From Phoronis ovalis (lineage: Eukaryota > Phoronida > Phoronidae), in NCBI GenBank assembly GCA_028565635.1, contig JAOXYB010040106.1, positions 1 to 13,151 of the forward strand: a DNA stretch of 13,151 nucleotides, given 5' to 3'. Positions 1 through 9,386 of this stretch are shown here, piece by piece. The position numbers and the translations under genes were made by a program. The first letter of the stretch is position 1; the number at the start of each line of letters is the position of its first letter. Below the pieces are notes generated by a model. It did no database searches and had not been told where the DNA came from. It saw only the letters and a program-made list of their open reading frames with translations.

Positions 1-50
1 TGTGTTTACTGAAGAGGCTCTGTACGATAGTGTATTTCAAATGTATATCC

Positions 51-92
51 AATATGGCGCGAAATCTCTAAACTCTGGTACATCACTTCCGG
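51..92. promoter_or_regulatory. Promoter-like cluster: YY1, E2F and ETS motifs
   Basis: AATATGGCG (51-59) fits the YY1 consensus, GGCGCGAAA (56-64) is the reverse of an E2F site TTTCGCGCC, and ACTTCCGG (85-92) is the reverse of an ETS site CCGGAAGT. Such a cluster is typical of TATA-less housekeeping promoters in animals. The ATG within the YY1 motif is followed by a stop after five codons, so it is not a coding start. Which gene it serves, probably one to the left, is unknown. Confidence 0.35.
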
Positions 93-164
93 TTTTGTTT
101 TAGTTTATTTCTGTCGAACCTGTTTGGGGGGGTGGGAAGGTTATGAATTATTAGAAAAATTACT

Positions 165-170
165 TTTATT
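165..170 (-). terminator. Candidate polyadenylation signal AATAAA (minus strand)
   Basis: Minus-strand GAATAAAAG. Together with others at 2539-2544, 2407-2412, 2060-2069 (two overlapping) and 733-738, it is one of several hexamers that could end the IGFBP-domain transcript. The sequence does not decide which is used. Confidence 0.2.
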
Positions 171-3100
171 CAAAAAAAACATCAAACATGTTGGCTTTTC
201 CCTTTAAGTGGTACCAATTTGAATACCAAACGGTAACACCAATGATGAGAAGTACTCCCACAAAATGTGAATGGTTGCAAATTCTGTTTAAAAGATGAAT
301 CTTACTATTATTACAAGCTGGTCATCTGAAAGATCTGCTTTGGCACCAATCTACAACTGTGAATTTTTATTTCCTTTAACATTAACAAGGAGTAATGTAA
401 TCTGTTTGATTGCTTTTACATAGGTACTTTTAAAAATGTTTGTGGTATTTCCTGCTCTTATATCATATCATCAAGACTGTAACTTGTACTGTATCAACTT
501 GTACTACTGTTTTAAAATTCCATTCATGAAATATGATTGAGGTGGGGCATTGCATCTATTGTAACCATTATTGAAAGTATGACCACAAATGTTAGAAAAA
601 AAGCAGAGGAAATACATTAGCTTATCATGAAAATATACAAATACTAACAAAACATCAAACTGTTTAAGGCTATCAAAAATATAAATGAACCAGGACTAAA
701 CCGGTGATTCATAACATGAAGCAATTCCTAATTTTATTACTGTTGTTCAATTTTAAAAATTCCTTTCCAAGGTGGAGGAAAAAAAATCACTGATGCACTT
801 ACTATCATAAATGTCAATCAATCTTTGCGCATATTTTTATGAGATTAAAATTTAACAGATCGACAAAGCAGAAAATTTTGTGGATGACCACAAAAAATAC
901 AGAAAAACCCAAATGTCTTATTAATTTTGTGTACTATATAACTCCTTGATTCAAGACAAATTGTTATAATTTCTGTTGATAAATTACGCTAGCTTTCAAT
1001 TTTCGTTGGCTCAGAAGATAATCCTGAAAAAGTAAGTAAGATCAGAGTAAGAAAGTCAAAAAATATGCACAGCATGATTGTTTGTCAATACACTTTGAAA
1101 AATCTTACTAGTGTTTTAACTACTTTTAAGGACTTTCTAATTCCCAGAATCAAAATGAAGAAATAGATATATAAAAGTATATAGTCTTGGTTCAGTAATA
1201 CTTTCTAGCTTATAAATATAATAGACCAAAGGTTGAAAATATTTTTCATGATTTTCAAAAATATTAAGACAAAAAGCCTCAATATGTATAAAGTTTGAAA
1301 GTCAAAATTTTGCCTTGACCCTTAAACTAAAAAAATCTCAAATTTTGAACAAAGCAAACTTTGTTGCACTTTTACCTAACTTTCAGGTTATTTTGTCACC
1401 TACTACCTTTAAATGAAGCCTTTAGATATGCTGACATATACAGAAAAAGTGGGCATATGCCAATCATATCTGGCTTATTTTCCAAAGCCCTGTCTCAGAC
1501 AAGATTAACAATACTTAGTAGATCCTTATCCATTGCATAAACAAACTAAAAAGTATATAAACTCAATTTAAACTTTCTATAATAATAGGATTATGGATTA
1601 TACTAAATCAAGCTTACAATAGCAAGTTTGAATGTAGGACAAAAGATTAGCAAGAGCTAAATGCAGTGAATTTTGTAAGTGCAATCAAATGTACATAATT
1701 CCTTTATAACACACTGAAAGATGATTTCATTTTAAAGGTTTAGATGAACAGAATAACCAGGGTATGTATCCCATTAAAATATTTGGCAGTTTCAGCACAT
1801 CTTAATTCAAATGTCACTACAGGTTTAACAGACAGACCTGGGGTGATTTTTCTCTACTAAATTTGTCATATGTTAAGTAACAAGGGCATTGGGAGAGGAG
1901 TGCTGCACTTGGTTCATCTAGAGGCTTATCATGCTAACTGGAACTGATCCCATTAATTATAACTCATGACTGAAGTATAATTTACTTACAATTCCAAAAC
2001 TGATACAAGCCCTGTTCAACATGTTATAATCTGACGTGATCTAACTAAAGAATAGAGTATTTATTTATTTAATTATCTTGAAGGAATACCTGAATATTCA
2101 TTAACCTTTAAAAAATCAACAAAGCTCCATAAAGAAGGAAGATACATCAAGTCAATCTGTCACATCTATAATTGATAGTTGTATTCATGAGCAGCAATAG
2201 GTAATCCAGGTGTGAGATATAGGTTAAATAAAAATATAAACAGAACACTCAGTATTTGCAAACATTTGGTGAGGAGACAAACCCCAGCAATTACAACATA
2301 CTGGAACCACTTAACAGTGTGGTTTTCTCCTGGGTTATTGGTTTAAATTAGAATGTATTATCTATAGCAGATGAAGTGCTTCACCACAGAGAATGTAGGG
2401 ATATATTTTATTTGGTTTCCTATTAAATTCAAGGAATGTTCAAATGTTAACCTATCAATCACGAAATGGTAAAATCACATAAGGCTTCTGTCTAGATAAT
2501 TCTATAGCTCAGATACCACTTACATAATACTGATTTCATTTATTCCTAAATGACTTGCAATGTACATTATTTAATTTTAAATTTTAAAAAATAATATTAA
2601 AAAGAGCTGAATAGATTGTGGGTTCATTGGGCTAAAGGTAAGCAGGTCAAATTACTTTTTATGACCATATAATTATATTGAACAAGGGCCAATCTAGTAA
2701 AAATTGTATACAACCATGAAGTATACCTATAAAAACAAATTACCATTTTGGTTCATTAATTTGATTTTAAACTCAACATCTTAATATATGCTTTCTGAGT
2801 TACCTAGTGCTTCCATTTCTTAATAAATGAAGTCAGATCCTCAGCCATCATATTTGGTGCTATTATATTCAGTGCTAAATAGTGTCACATCCATTTCTAC
2901 AAATCTGAGGTAATTTTTCATTTGAAATTAGATTTCCTCAAATTGGCTAATCATCACTCTTTGATTGTAATCAGAAGCAGACAGGATGACAACACCAATT
3001 ATCAGCAGATAAAATCACTGATCAAATACAGATAAACCATTTCATTATTAAACCCTCTAAGCACTTTTTTGAAACATGTAGAATAAGCATGAGGACACTG

Positions 3101-3244
3101 ATAACAAAATGACACTGGCCTTCCAAGTCTGATACGTAAATATAAGAAGACAGTAAAAGCAAAAAAAAAAATGTTTCTAAGAAATATATCTGAAATATAT
3201 GATTATTATGCTATAAAAACAGCCAGTGCAGAAAGTTATTGTCC
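171..3244. other. AT-rich non-coding stretch
   Basis: No frame with coding bias, no RNA gene and no recognisable mobile element was seen across about 3 kb. Part of it may be the 3' UTR of the minus-strand IGFBP-domain gene, since several AATAAA hexamers occur on that strand. The plus-strand frame overlapping its right end (3171-3362) is judged the antisense of the proposed exon 3. Confidence 0.5.
2539..2544 (-). terminator. Nearest minus-strand AATAAA after the proposed IGFBP-gene stop
   Basis: About 700 bases beyond the proposed TGA at 3245. If used it gives a 3' UTR of ordinary length. Assignment rests only on position. Confidence 0.25.
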
Positions 3245-3341
3245 TCAGAAAGGTGAGCTTGTCATCAACTCACAAGCTACATTGTCAGGTACAGTAGGAG
3301 GAGCTGGAATAGTTTTCAGTTTGTATTCCATGAAAGAGCAG
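3245..3341 (-). CDS. Proposed exon 3 (terminal) of the IGFBP-domain gene
   Basis: Lies behind a long pyrimidine-rich acceptor (CCTTCCCTACCTTCTTTTACATAGTAG across 3342-3368). The phase-2 start needed after exon 2 gives 31 codons ending MTSSPF and a TGA stop. The two AGs are three bases apart, so either choice keeps the frame (one extra serine). A Pro-rich patch (IPAPPTVPD) is followed by one Cys. The opposite strand here is also open for 63 codons (3171-3362), so the strand call is uncertain. Confidence 0.35.
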
Positions 3342-5036
3342 CTACTATGTAAAAGAAGGTAGGGAAGGTTGTGTGTGTGTAGTTTATCTTTAGTATTGTT
3401 TCTATGATAAATTAAAGTTTAGTCTGAGTGTCATCAATTGTACCATTTCTTTACACTCTGTTTACCAAAAAAGTTGTAGCTACATCTTATATGTACATCA
3501 AGCCTATATAAATAGATGCAACAAATAAATACACTTGTTGTAGAACTTAAATTCTACTTTATATTATCAGAGTAAATTGTTCCTGACCCTTTTAGCAGCA
3601 GCTAATAGTCATAATATGACATTTACATTAGGTATAAACATATTTTCAGCCAATACTAGGTACTCAGTTGTCACATCACTTACAAAGCCTTGTTCTGCAA
3701 TACATTTATTATGAGACTCTGAAAAGCATAATAGTATAGCTGTCAGTGTGATGACAAGTATGAAACTTGAACATGCAAAAACACAATCATCTGCCATGCA
3801 GGTGTGCCTCACTACCTGTTCAGTGTACCATAAGAGTAGACACTACAAATATCATACATCATTTCACACTAAGAATTTGTGTATAAAAGTGTATAAACAA
3901 TATTTACTAGCAATTATTTGCTGTTTATAGTTTAATAATGTTCTAACAGTGTTATTACCCTAACAAATGATGTAACAGTGGAATGTAATATGTTTTAGAT
4001 TTTTAAGTGCACATTCATCAAAGGGAAAATTTATTTACAGAGCTACACAAACAACATTAATCATCATAACTGGTTCTGTTTGTTTATAATGCAGCATGTA
4101 TATAGAGAGATAAATAATAATTTTGCCTACAACTCTCCATGCCTTACAAAATAATAAATCTAACATGTGAGATACATTTATATCTTAACTATAAAAGTGA
4201 AAAGTTCATGGGGCACCTGTCAAAATGCTGGGTATTTAATCTGCTCTGATTAGAATAAATTTCAATCAGCCCAGAGACTATTTACATACACCTGTCATTT
4301 TTTTTCCTCAATACTATTTCCCTAACACAGGTCATTACTTCTAAAAGAAGAAGATTTTTAGAATGTGTACTCATAGCTTGTCATAGCTGTTGAAAGATCT
4401 TTCCGTATGTGTATACCTTATGAAATGTGATATTGCAAGCCAAAGCTAAACTAAATGCAGTTATCACAAGCTATTAAAATATTTGTTTTTTCTCAGGACA
4501 CTGATCTTGATTACAGTATTCTCAATTTCAATCATTTATGAAATGATAAGAGGTAAAATCAACAAGTTGCTCACAAGCACAAAAATTCATCGTAATTTGA
4601 TATAGAAAGAGCAGGGAAGTTCAGAAGAGATTATTTTATACGCGTCTGATAGCAATAAACATTACTGATGGGATATAGTGTCACAGGATTAATAGATACT
4701 TAATCTAGAACATATAAAACTTTTTAAAACACTGTACTCACCTTTACAGATTCCAACCTCTTCATTGGAAACCGGTGTTCCTTGTTCCGGGAAAAGTGCA
4801 CAATATAAATTATTATCACATTTTCTTTTTAATCCATATTGTCCCCCACATGTTTCATTTAAAATCCTGGCACATTCTAAACAACACTCACACTCGTCGT
4901 AGACTACTCCACCTCGGCAATCTGTTGGGGGATCTTCACAGTGTTCGCATGAAGGACAAACGTAACTCTTTCCAGGTGAAATTAACACAAAAATACCGAA
5001 GGAAATATATAAAAATCGCACAGATATATCATTCAT
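3245..5036 (-). CDS. Secreted IGFBP-domain protein, proposed three-exon gene
   Basis: Proposed gene: exon 1 5036-4742, exon 2 4340-4292, exon 3 3341-3245, about 146 residues. Exon 1 is secure; exons 2 and 3 are inferred from splice sites and phase. Exon 1 ends in phase 1, exon 2 (49 nt) moves to phase 2, and exon 3 starts with one base and runs 31 codons to TGA. The product would be a signal peptide, one IGFBP N-terminal domain and a short tail of about 48 residues with three further cysteines and no recognised domain. Single-IGFBP-domain secreted proteins of this size are known in arthropods and molluscs (SIBD proteins, perlustrin); the family binds insulin/IGF-like peptides or has immune or shell-matrix roles. 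The function here is unknown. The alternatives are a longer gene with more exons, or use of the membrane-anchor frame at 3609-3815. Confidence 0.45.
3609..3815 (-). other. Candidate exon with transmembrane segment (possible alternative C-terminus)
   Basis: Stop-free frame of 68 codons plus stop TGA at 3611-3609. It encodes a Cys-containing lead (HTCMADDC), a 20-residue hydrophobic stretch (VFACSSFILVITLTAILLCF) and a polar tail. By hand count, G is at codon position 1 in 20 of 62 codons from its ATG, against 7 at each of positions 2 and 3, a coding-like bias. No ATG start is convincing; the left boundary would be a splice acceptor, and three AGs (exon starts 3815, 3811, 3807) offer each phase. 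The pyrimidine tract is weak. It lies inside the proposed second intron of the IGFBP-domain gene. It could be an alternative last exon that anchors the protein in the membrane, or chance. Confidence 0.3.
4292..4340 (-). CDS. Proposed exon 2 of the IGFBP-domain gene
   Basis: A 49-base candidate exon behind a strong acceptor (AATCTTCTTCTTTTAG), ending GACAG before GTGTATG. In phase 1 it adds EVMTCVREIVLRKKND. If the donor is not used, the frame continues RCM and stops, giving a shorter terminus. Support is from splice signals and phase only; the peptide is not recognised. Confidence 0.4.
4742..5036 (-). CDS. Exon 1: signal peptide and 12-Cys IGFBP N-terminal domain
   Basis: 98 codons plus one base. 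The ATG at 5036 is preceded in frame, two codons upstream, by TAA, which fixes it as the start. Residues 1-24 form a signal peptide with hydrophobic core FLYISFGIFVLIS. After it come exactly 12 cysteines (27, 30, 33, 40, 49, 51, 52, 55, 63, 73, 79, 97), the count of the IGFBP N-terminal domain. The core CxCCxxC at 49-55 fits the GCGCCxxC signature with both glycines replaced by glutamate. N60-E-T is a possible N-glycosylation site. The exon stops at AAAG followed by GTGAGT, a near-perfect donor, in phase 1, as is common for extracellular domain exons. Without splicing the frame would run on only to 4689, through intron sequence. Confidence 0.9.
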
Positions 5037-5355
5037 TGTTTAGACGTTTCACATCTATCGGTTGCAGTAAGAATTATAACAATTTTTTTATAAATTTAAC
5101 TATTTTAACGAGTTGCCAGCACTCGCTAAAAATTCCAATGGCAATGTTTAATTTCAAGCGAAACCAAATTTGTTTTATTCAATTTCACTTCAACTTGCCG
5201 GTATGAACTTTTGATGAACTTCAAAAAATCACTTCAGAGATTTATAGGACACGTCTAGAATGTCTCTATTTACCCATGTATCCTAAAACAAACAAGTCGT
5301 GCTTATTACATCGTCAGTAGGAAATATTTTCGACGGAGCGCCGGCCACACAACTT

Positions 5356-5449
5356 CTTATACCTCATCTCAGCTGGGAATACCTATAAATGTCATCCGGG
5401 GTTTACCACGTGATTATGTTTAGGTTTTCAAACGTGGAAGAGCGCCAAT
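5356..5449 (-). promoter_or_regulatory. Probable promoter of the IGFBP-domain gene
   Basis: Reading the minus strand toward the gene: an ATTGG (inverted CCAAT) at 5449-5445, a CACGTG E-box at 5412-5407 and a TATAAG box at 5361-5356. The DNA here and just downstream is GC-richer than its surroundings. A start near 5330 would give a 5' UTR of about 290 bases before the ATG at 5036. A plus-strand TATAAAT at 5384-5390 also exists, so direction is not certain. Confidence 0.3.
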
Positions 5450-5651
5450 AGCGGTAAATCTGAACAAAAATTATCCAAACATCGTGTCACGCAGAGTTTT
5501 ATATATCCTAGTGTCACGTCACAAACATAGTGCAAAACTTATCAGCTTGTAAAAGCTAAGCTATTAACTTTATTTTTTTTAAAACAGTGGTATAATTGTA
5601 TATTTTTATAAACAAACAGTTGTTTTTCTATCGTGATTTTTGGTAGCAGGG

Positions 5652-5678
5652 ATCCTCCCGGAGTCCCCGGACTGGTCC
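5652..5678. repeat. Cluster of overlapping GC-rich palindromes
   Basis: Three overlapping inverted repeats in 24 bases: CTCC-C-GGAG (5655-5663), AGTCC-CC-GGACT (5662-5673) and GGAC-TG-GTCC (5669-5678). A related element, ATCCTCCCCGGGAGTCC, recurs at 5935-5951 in the same orientation. They stand out from AT-rich surroundings and may be protein-binding sites or a repeat fragment. Confidence 0.5.
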
Positions 5679-5934
5679 AAGCACTGTGCTAGCTAGGCGC
5701 AATGACGTACTTGGATTTGTGAATCCCTCAAAGATCAATTTTCGATCGGGATTTTCGGAAACAAGTTAGGTATCCTGAAATATTAGAATGTTTTATGCTG
5801 TCCGAAAACGATTCTTCCAGGTAGTAACCGGTAGTAAACCAGGTAGAAAAAACAATGTATGCAACGACACCTATCGGGCATCTTTAAGTCATCTATCATA
5901 TTAATTTTGAATGACAGACTGTTAATCCTCCCCG

Positions 5935-5951
5935 GGAGTCCTCAGAAGTAT
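5935..5951. repeat. Second copy of the ATCCTCCC(C)GG(G)AGTCC element
   Basis: Matches the element at 5652-5666 apart from two inserted bases and keeps the CTCCC/GGGAG palindrome. The similarity does not extend clearly beyond the motif. Confidence 0.45.
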
Positions 5952-8100
5952 AATGTATCTGGCGTAAATTTGATAGCAATTTTACAAATTACACAACGTT
6001 TAAAAGCTGATTTATTACTTAGTAATTAGTTTAAGATATCTTCAAGGTGGTCGTTGTAATCATTTCAAAATAAACACAGATTACACACCTGAAAAGTCTT
6101 ATCTTTTTCTCAATTAATCATTTTGTCCCAGTATGTCGTGTAAGTAAACTTGGAGAGGTATTGCGTTATTTGTACTTTGAGTGAAGGTAAATAAATACTG
6201 CTCTAGCGCTGCTTAATTTGTATTTTCTGTTTTACTTGTAATCTCGCATAGGATTGCTTTCCTAAATAATGACAATAATCATTTGTTCCAATATCCTGTA
6301 ACTAAACGCAGAGAAGTATATCAAAACGCGTTATTTGCATTTCATATGTCGATGATAAATACTTAATGTTTTAGTGCCATATAATTTGTATATTTCTATT
6401 AAAAAATATTTATAATGTTTCATACAGCTGTTGATGTCAAATAAGAGTCCAAACAAAATTCGTTACAATAAGCAATATTATTTTAACTTTCTTAAAAAGG
6501 ATCAAATCGGTAATTTTCGTAAAAAAATGAAAACTGACATCGGTTGTTAAAAACGAAATATTTTTATTTGAATTTACTATATCAAATCATATATGAAGTA
6601 GCAAAAGGAATTAGTAGTTGCTGAACTTGATGATCAAGAATATTAAAGAATCTAACCTACACAATCAAACTTCTTTTTTGCTAAATGTATTTTTCTTTCA
6701 GATTTGTTTTATAGATTAACTAATGATGTTTCCGATGAAAATTAAGTTTGAGTCATAAAAAATTCTGTTTTTGTATTAAATATTTATTCAGTTTTCAATA
6801 ACAGTGCTAACTACTGATAAATCTAAAGATGATGATGGTTTAAAATGTGCGGAAATCGACGGATACTAATTATTTTCACACGGTAGCGGTACCTGTTTTG
6901 ACTTTACAAAAACTAACATTTGAAAGTTTAATGTAAATAGTATTTCTCATAAGTCATATGTTAACAAAGGTCCCCCGCAAAAATCACGAATTATGAGTAA
7001 TAGATCCCGCAAATTACACACCCATTAATGGAATGACAAGTTTTTATATATTTATTCTATTACTTAGCTCCGGGTCCATTTTAAGCCGCTTTTAGTACAT
7101 AAGTTACCATGGCGTGCCACGGCCAAAATAATTTAAAATATCGCATGCAGTGACTCATACCAGGTAGCTTAGACAGACTTTAAAAAGATACGATTTTGAT
7201 TATTCAAGATTTGCTTAAACTACAGGACATCTAGCCGACTCTTTCTGGCGTTACATTTATTGAGTCTCGATCTATTCAGACCATTCAAACATATTTTTTT
7301 ACTTAGAATATACTCAAACTCACCTGACATTGTCATATACTTTACAAGTAAATGCTTATTCTGATTTGAAATTTATTGCATGATGTTTTTTTCGAATTTT
7401 GACGCGCACACTTAGGGCCAAGTGTTGATTTATATTACTTTAATAGTACATGTATACTTAATACGTTAAAAGTTTTCACGTCTGTGGCAGAGAGCACACC
7501 GATATGCCCCATGGATTACACTTAAAGAATCTTCCCTGAAAAGCTGCTAAACAGTGAAATCCTTTAAAGAGACTACTCTCTCTAAATATAAATCAGAAAA
7601 ATGTAACAGAACTTGGTAAAAAAACTTACTTCAGTATTGCTGTATTCCATAAGTGAACTGGATGTTTTTAAAATAATATAATTTTTCTTACACTAATTAG
7701 ACGAAATGAAAGGAAAAACGCGTTTTGTAAAGAATAAAAAGAACCGATCATCCGGCGATCATCTTTACTATTATGTCTCTAGCATTTGATCTGTTGTGAG
7801 ATGCCTTTGATCTTGTCCAATATAAGTGTAAGATTGCTGATTTCTTTTAAAAAGTAACATTTTTTCTGGAAGGGATACTTTACCAAATGACCTCATGGTT
7901 TATCACCAACAATGCCATCTTTTACTATTATTACCTTGTTTTCAGGGCACAAATGTATGAAGACAGTCAGAATAAATCATTGAATAATTACGCTGAGAAA
8001 CAGATTTTCATTTAAAAATTGCGAATAGTGCAAGAACCGTTTTTTATCTGATATTTTTAAAAATAATTTAAGTGCCAATGAATATATAATTTCGTGACCT
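5952..8100. other. Intergenic, no supported feature
   Basis: AT-rich sequence without an open frame of note on either strand. Small items only: a direct repeat CGATCATC at 7745-7752 and 7756-7763, and an imperfect inverted repeat CCATGGC/GCCACGG near 7110-7125. No promoter or RNA gene could be supported. Confidence 0.5.
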
Positions 8101-8105
8101 TTTGA

Positions 8106-8451
8106 CCGAGAAATTTCGAGGAGGCCGGATCCGCGCAAGTATTGAAGTACATGGTGATGCCACCTACTGGTAAATGTAAGTCGTTAATTAAGCAGCAATT
8201 CTAATCAGTACTCCCGACAGTACCAATATAACTTTTATTTCTAATGTGTAGGAGTACTTCGGTATGGAGGTCAATGCTTTCAATGTCGTCAGTCAGTCAA
8301 GATCAACTCGGTAGCCTTCGCTGTCATTACAGACTGCTCACACCGGAACGTACCAGCAAACGTAACATATTTTAATCATCATGCTTCTTTAGTGTTCGAG
8401 AGCATATCAAATGTCTCATGCTCTTTAACTAATCTTCGTTGTCCGATTTAG
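8106..8451 (+). other. Weak coding-like patch, unassigned
   Basis: Two plus-strand stop-free pieces of more balanced base composition. The first encodes EEAGSAQVLKYMVMPPTG, ending at ACTG before GTAAAT (about 8117-8171). The second follows an acceptor-like TTTTATTTCTAATGTGTAG at 8251 and is open for 65 codons to TAG at 8449. The two could join in phase 1 across about 80 bases. The peptide matches no family I recognise, the intron would be unusually short for this window, and open frames of this length are expected by chance in the region. Possible exon, pseudogene relic or coincidence. Confidence 0.15.
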
Positions 8452-8699
8452 TTTTAAAACATGTACTCAATTTAAATATTTTGCTGGCATTGAAAACCGA
8501 AATATTACATTGTCAATGCAAAATAAGAGGCATGGAAATTTTTTCCAAAGCCTACAGATTCACCCACCGTCACCACTTTGTAATTCCAAATTTTATTTTG
8601 TTGCTAGCATTACAGTACACATGTATTCTACGGAAATTAGTATTTTATTGATATTTTACCGAAGAAATATATGTTACTGAATAAGGAGAAATACTAGGA

Positions 8700-9215
8700 G
8701 ACTAAGTGAAATTAGACCTTTATTCGATTTATAATGTACAATATTATACAATTTCATAAAAAGCATGTTGATATATACAATCCATTATTTGATATAACTA
8801 CCAACAAGATAACACTGTACCTCCATTATCAACTAACAAGATGTTTTCTAAAAAGAAATTACCCAGCTAACCTCAGAGATGTATGTCAGAAGTTGGTGTC
8901 TACTTTTAAATAAATACTTTAATATCAAATATATTTTTTAATTCTCCCAAATCTGCACCTCTACTCTGCACACCTCTAATGTTGTTACCGAGTGAATGTA
9001 CTTTGTACAGTATACTTCACTAACTCAAACTGTGTACGAATGCATTTCCACTAAGTATCGTAATATCATTGTATAAAAGCAATACTGTTCAAAATTAATC
9101 TGCAGTTAGAATGCACATTGTTACCATTTCAATACTAATATCTATAACAACATGATTTAACAATCAGTTTAAATACATCTCCCTTGTAATGTTCTAGATG
9201 ATAAGCCTATCCTTT
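8700..9215 (-). other. ACTR2: Arp2 3' untranslated region (probable)
   Basis: About 0.5 kb of AT-rich sequence follows the TAG stop and reaches the first good minus-strand AATAAA. It has no coding content. The exact cleavage site is inferred to lie 10-30 bases beyond the signal, near 8690-8710. Confidence 0.6.
8719..8724 (-). terminator. Polyadenylation signal AATAAA for Arp2
   Basis: Reads CGAATAAAGG on the minus strand, about 490 bases after the Arp2 stop. I see no earlier canonical minus-strand hexamer in the proposed 3' UTR. Assignment to Arp2 is by position. Confidence 0.55.
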
Positions 9216-9386
9216 CTAGCTTGGGCTGACTCCTAGCTTTTGTAAGACATTTAACCCCTTTTCTTCATATTCTTTTCTTGACATCCAGAAGGTGTCCCTA
9301 TCTTTCATTATATCGGCCAAAACAGCACCACCAAGGAAGACCATGTGTTTACGACGCGGAGGATCCTCAATACGAATTTTAAATTT
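9216..9386 (-). CDS. ACTR2: Arp2 terminal coding exon, residues about 339-394 and stop
   Basis: 56 codons plus a TAG stop, from [15 protein letters not shown] to QKLGVSPS. The acceptor is TCTTTTCTTTTAG. It contains the conserved [13 protein letters not shown] segment and the [12 protein letters not shown] helix. The final four residues differ from the vertebrate C-terminus, which is a variable part of the protein. Confidence 0.97.
   Translation of the reverse strand, partial: KFKIRIEDPPRRKHMVFLGGAVLADIMKDRDTFWMSRKEYEEKGLNVLQKLGVSPS

Noticed and set aside
3171-3362. Plus-strand 63-residue open frame.
   Set aside because: Its ATG follows an A-rich run and no domain is recognised. The opposite strand has a better splice acceptor and fits the IGFBP-domain gene by phase. 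Not fully excluded.
3748-3930. Plus-strand 60-residue open frame.
   Set aside because: It is largely the antisense of the coding-like minus-strand frame at 3609-3815 and shows no features of its own.
4497-4552. Plus-strand 56-base candidate exon encoding a hydrophobic helix ending IIYEMIRG, flanked by TTTTTTCTCAG and GTAAAA, resembling the first helix of CTR-type copper transporters.
   Set aside because: No partner exons (metal-binding N-terminus, later helices) were found on the plus strand. It lies inside the minus-strand IGFBP-gene intron, and short hydrophobic frames are common in AT-rich DNA.
4775-5206. Plus-strand 143-residue open frame, the longest in the window.
   Set aside because: Antisense shadow of the IGFBP exon, whose signal peptide and 12-Cys pattern are decisive.
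6961-7016. Two nearby CCCGCAAA-type motifs suggesting a tandem repeat.
   Set aside because: Similarity is limited to a few bases; not enough to call a repeat.
8439-8651. Plus-strand 70-residue open frame.
   Set aside because: Starts at TTG, has no domain or coding bias, and lies in intergenic AT-rich sequence.
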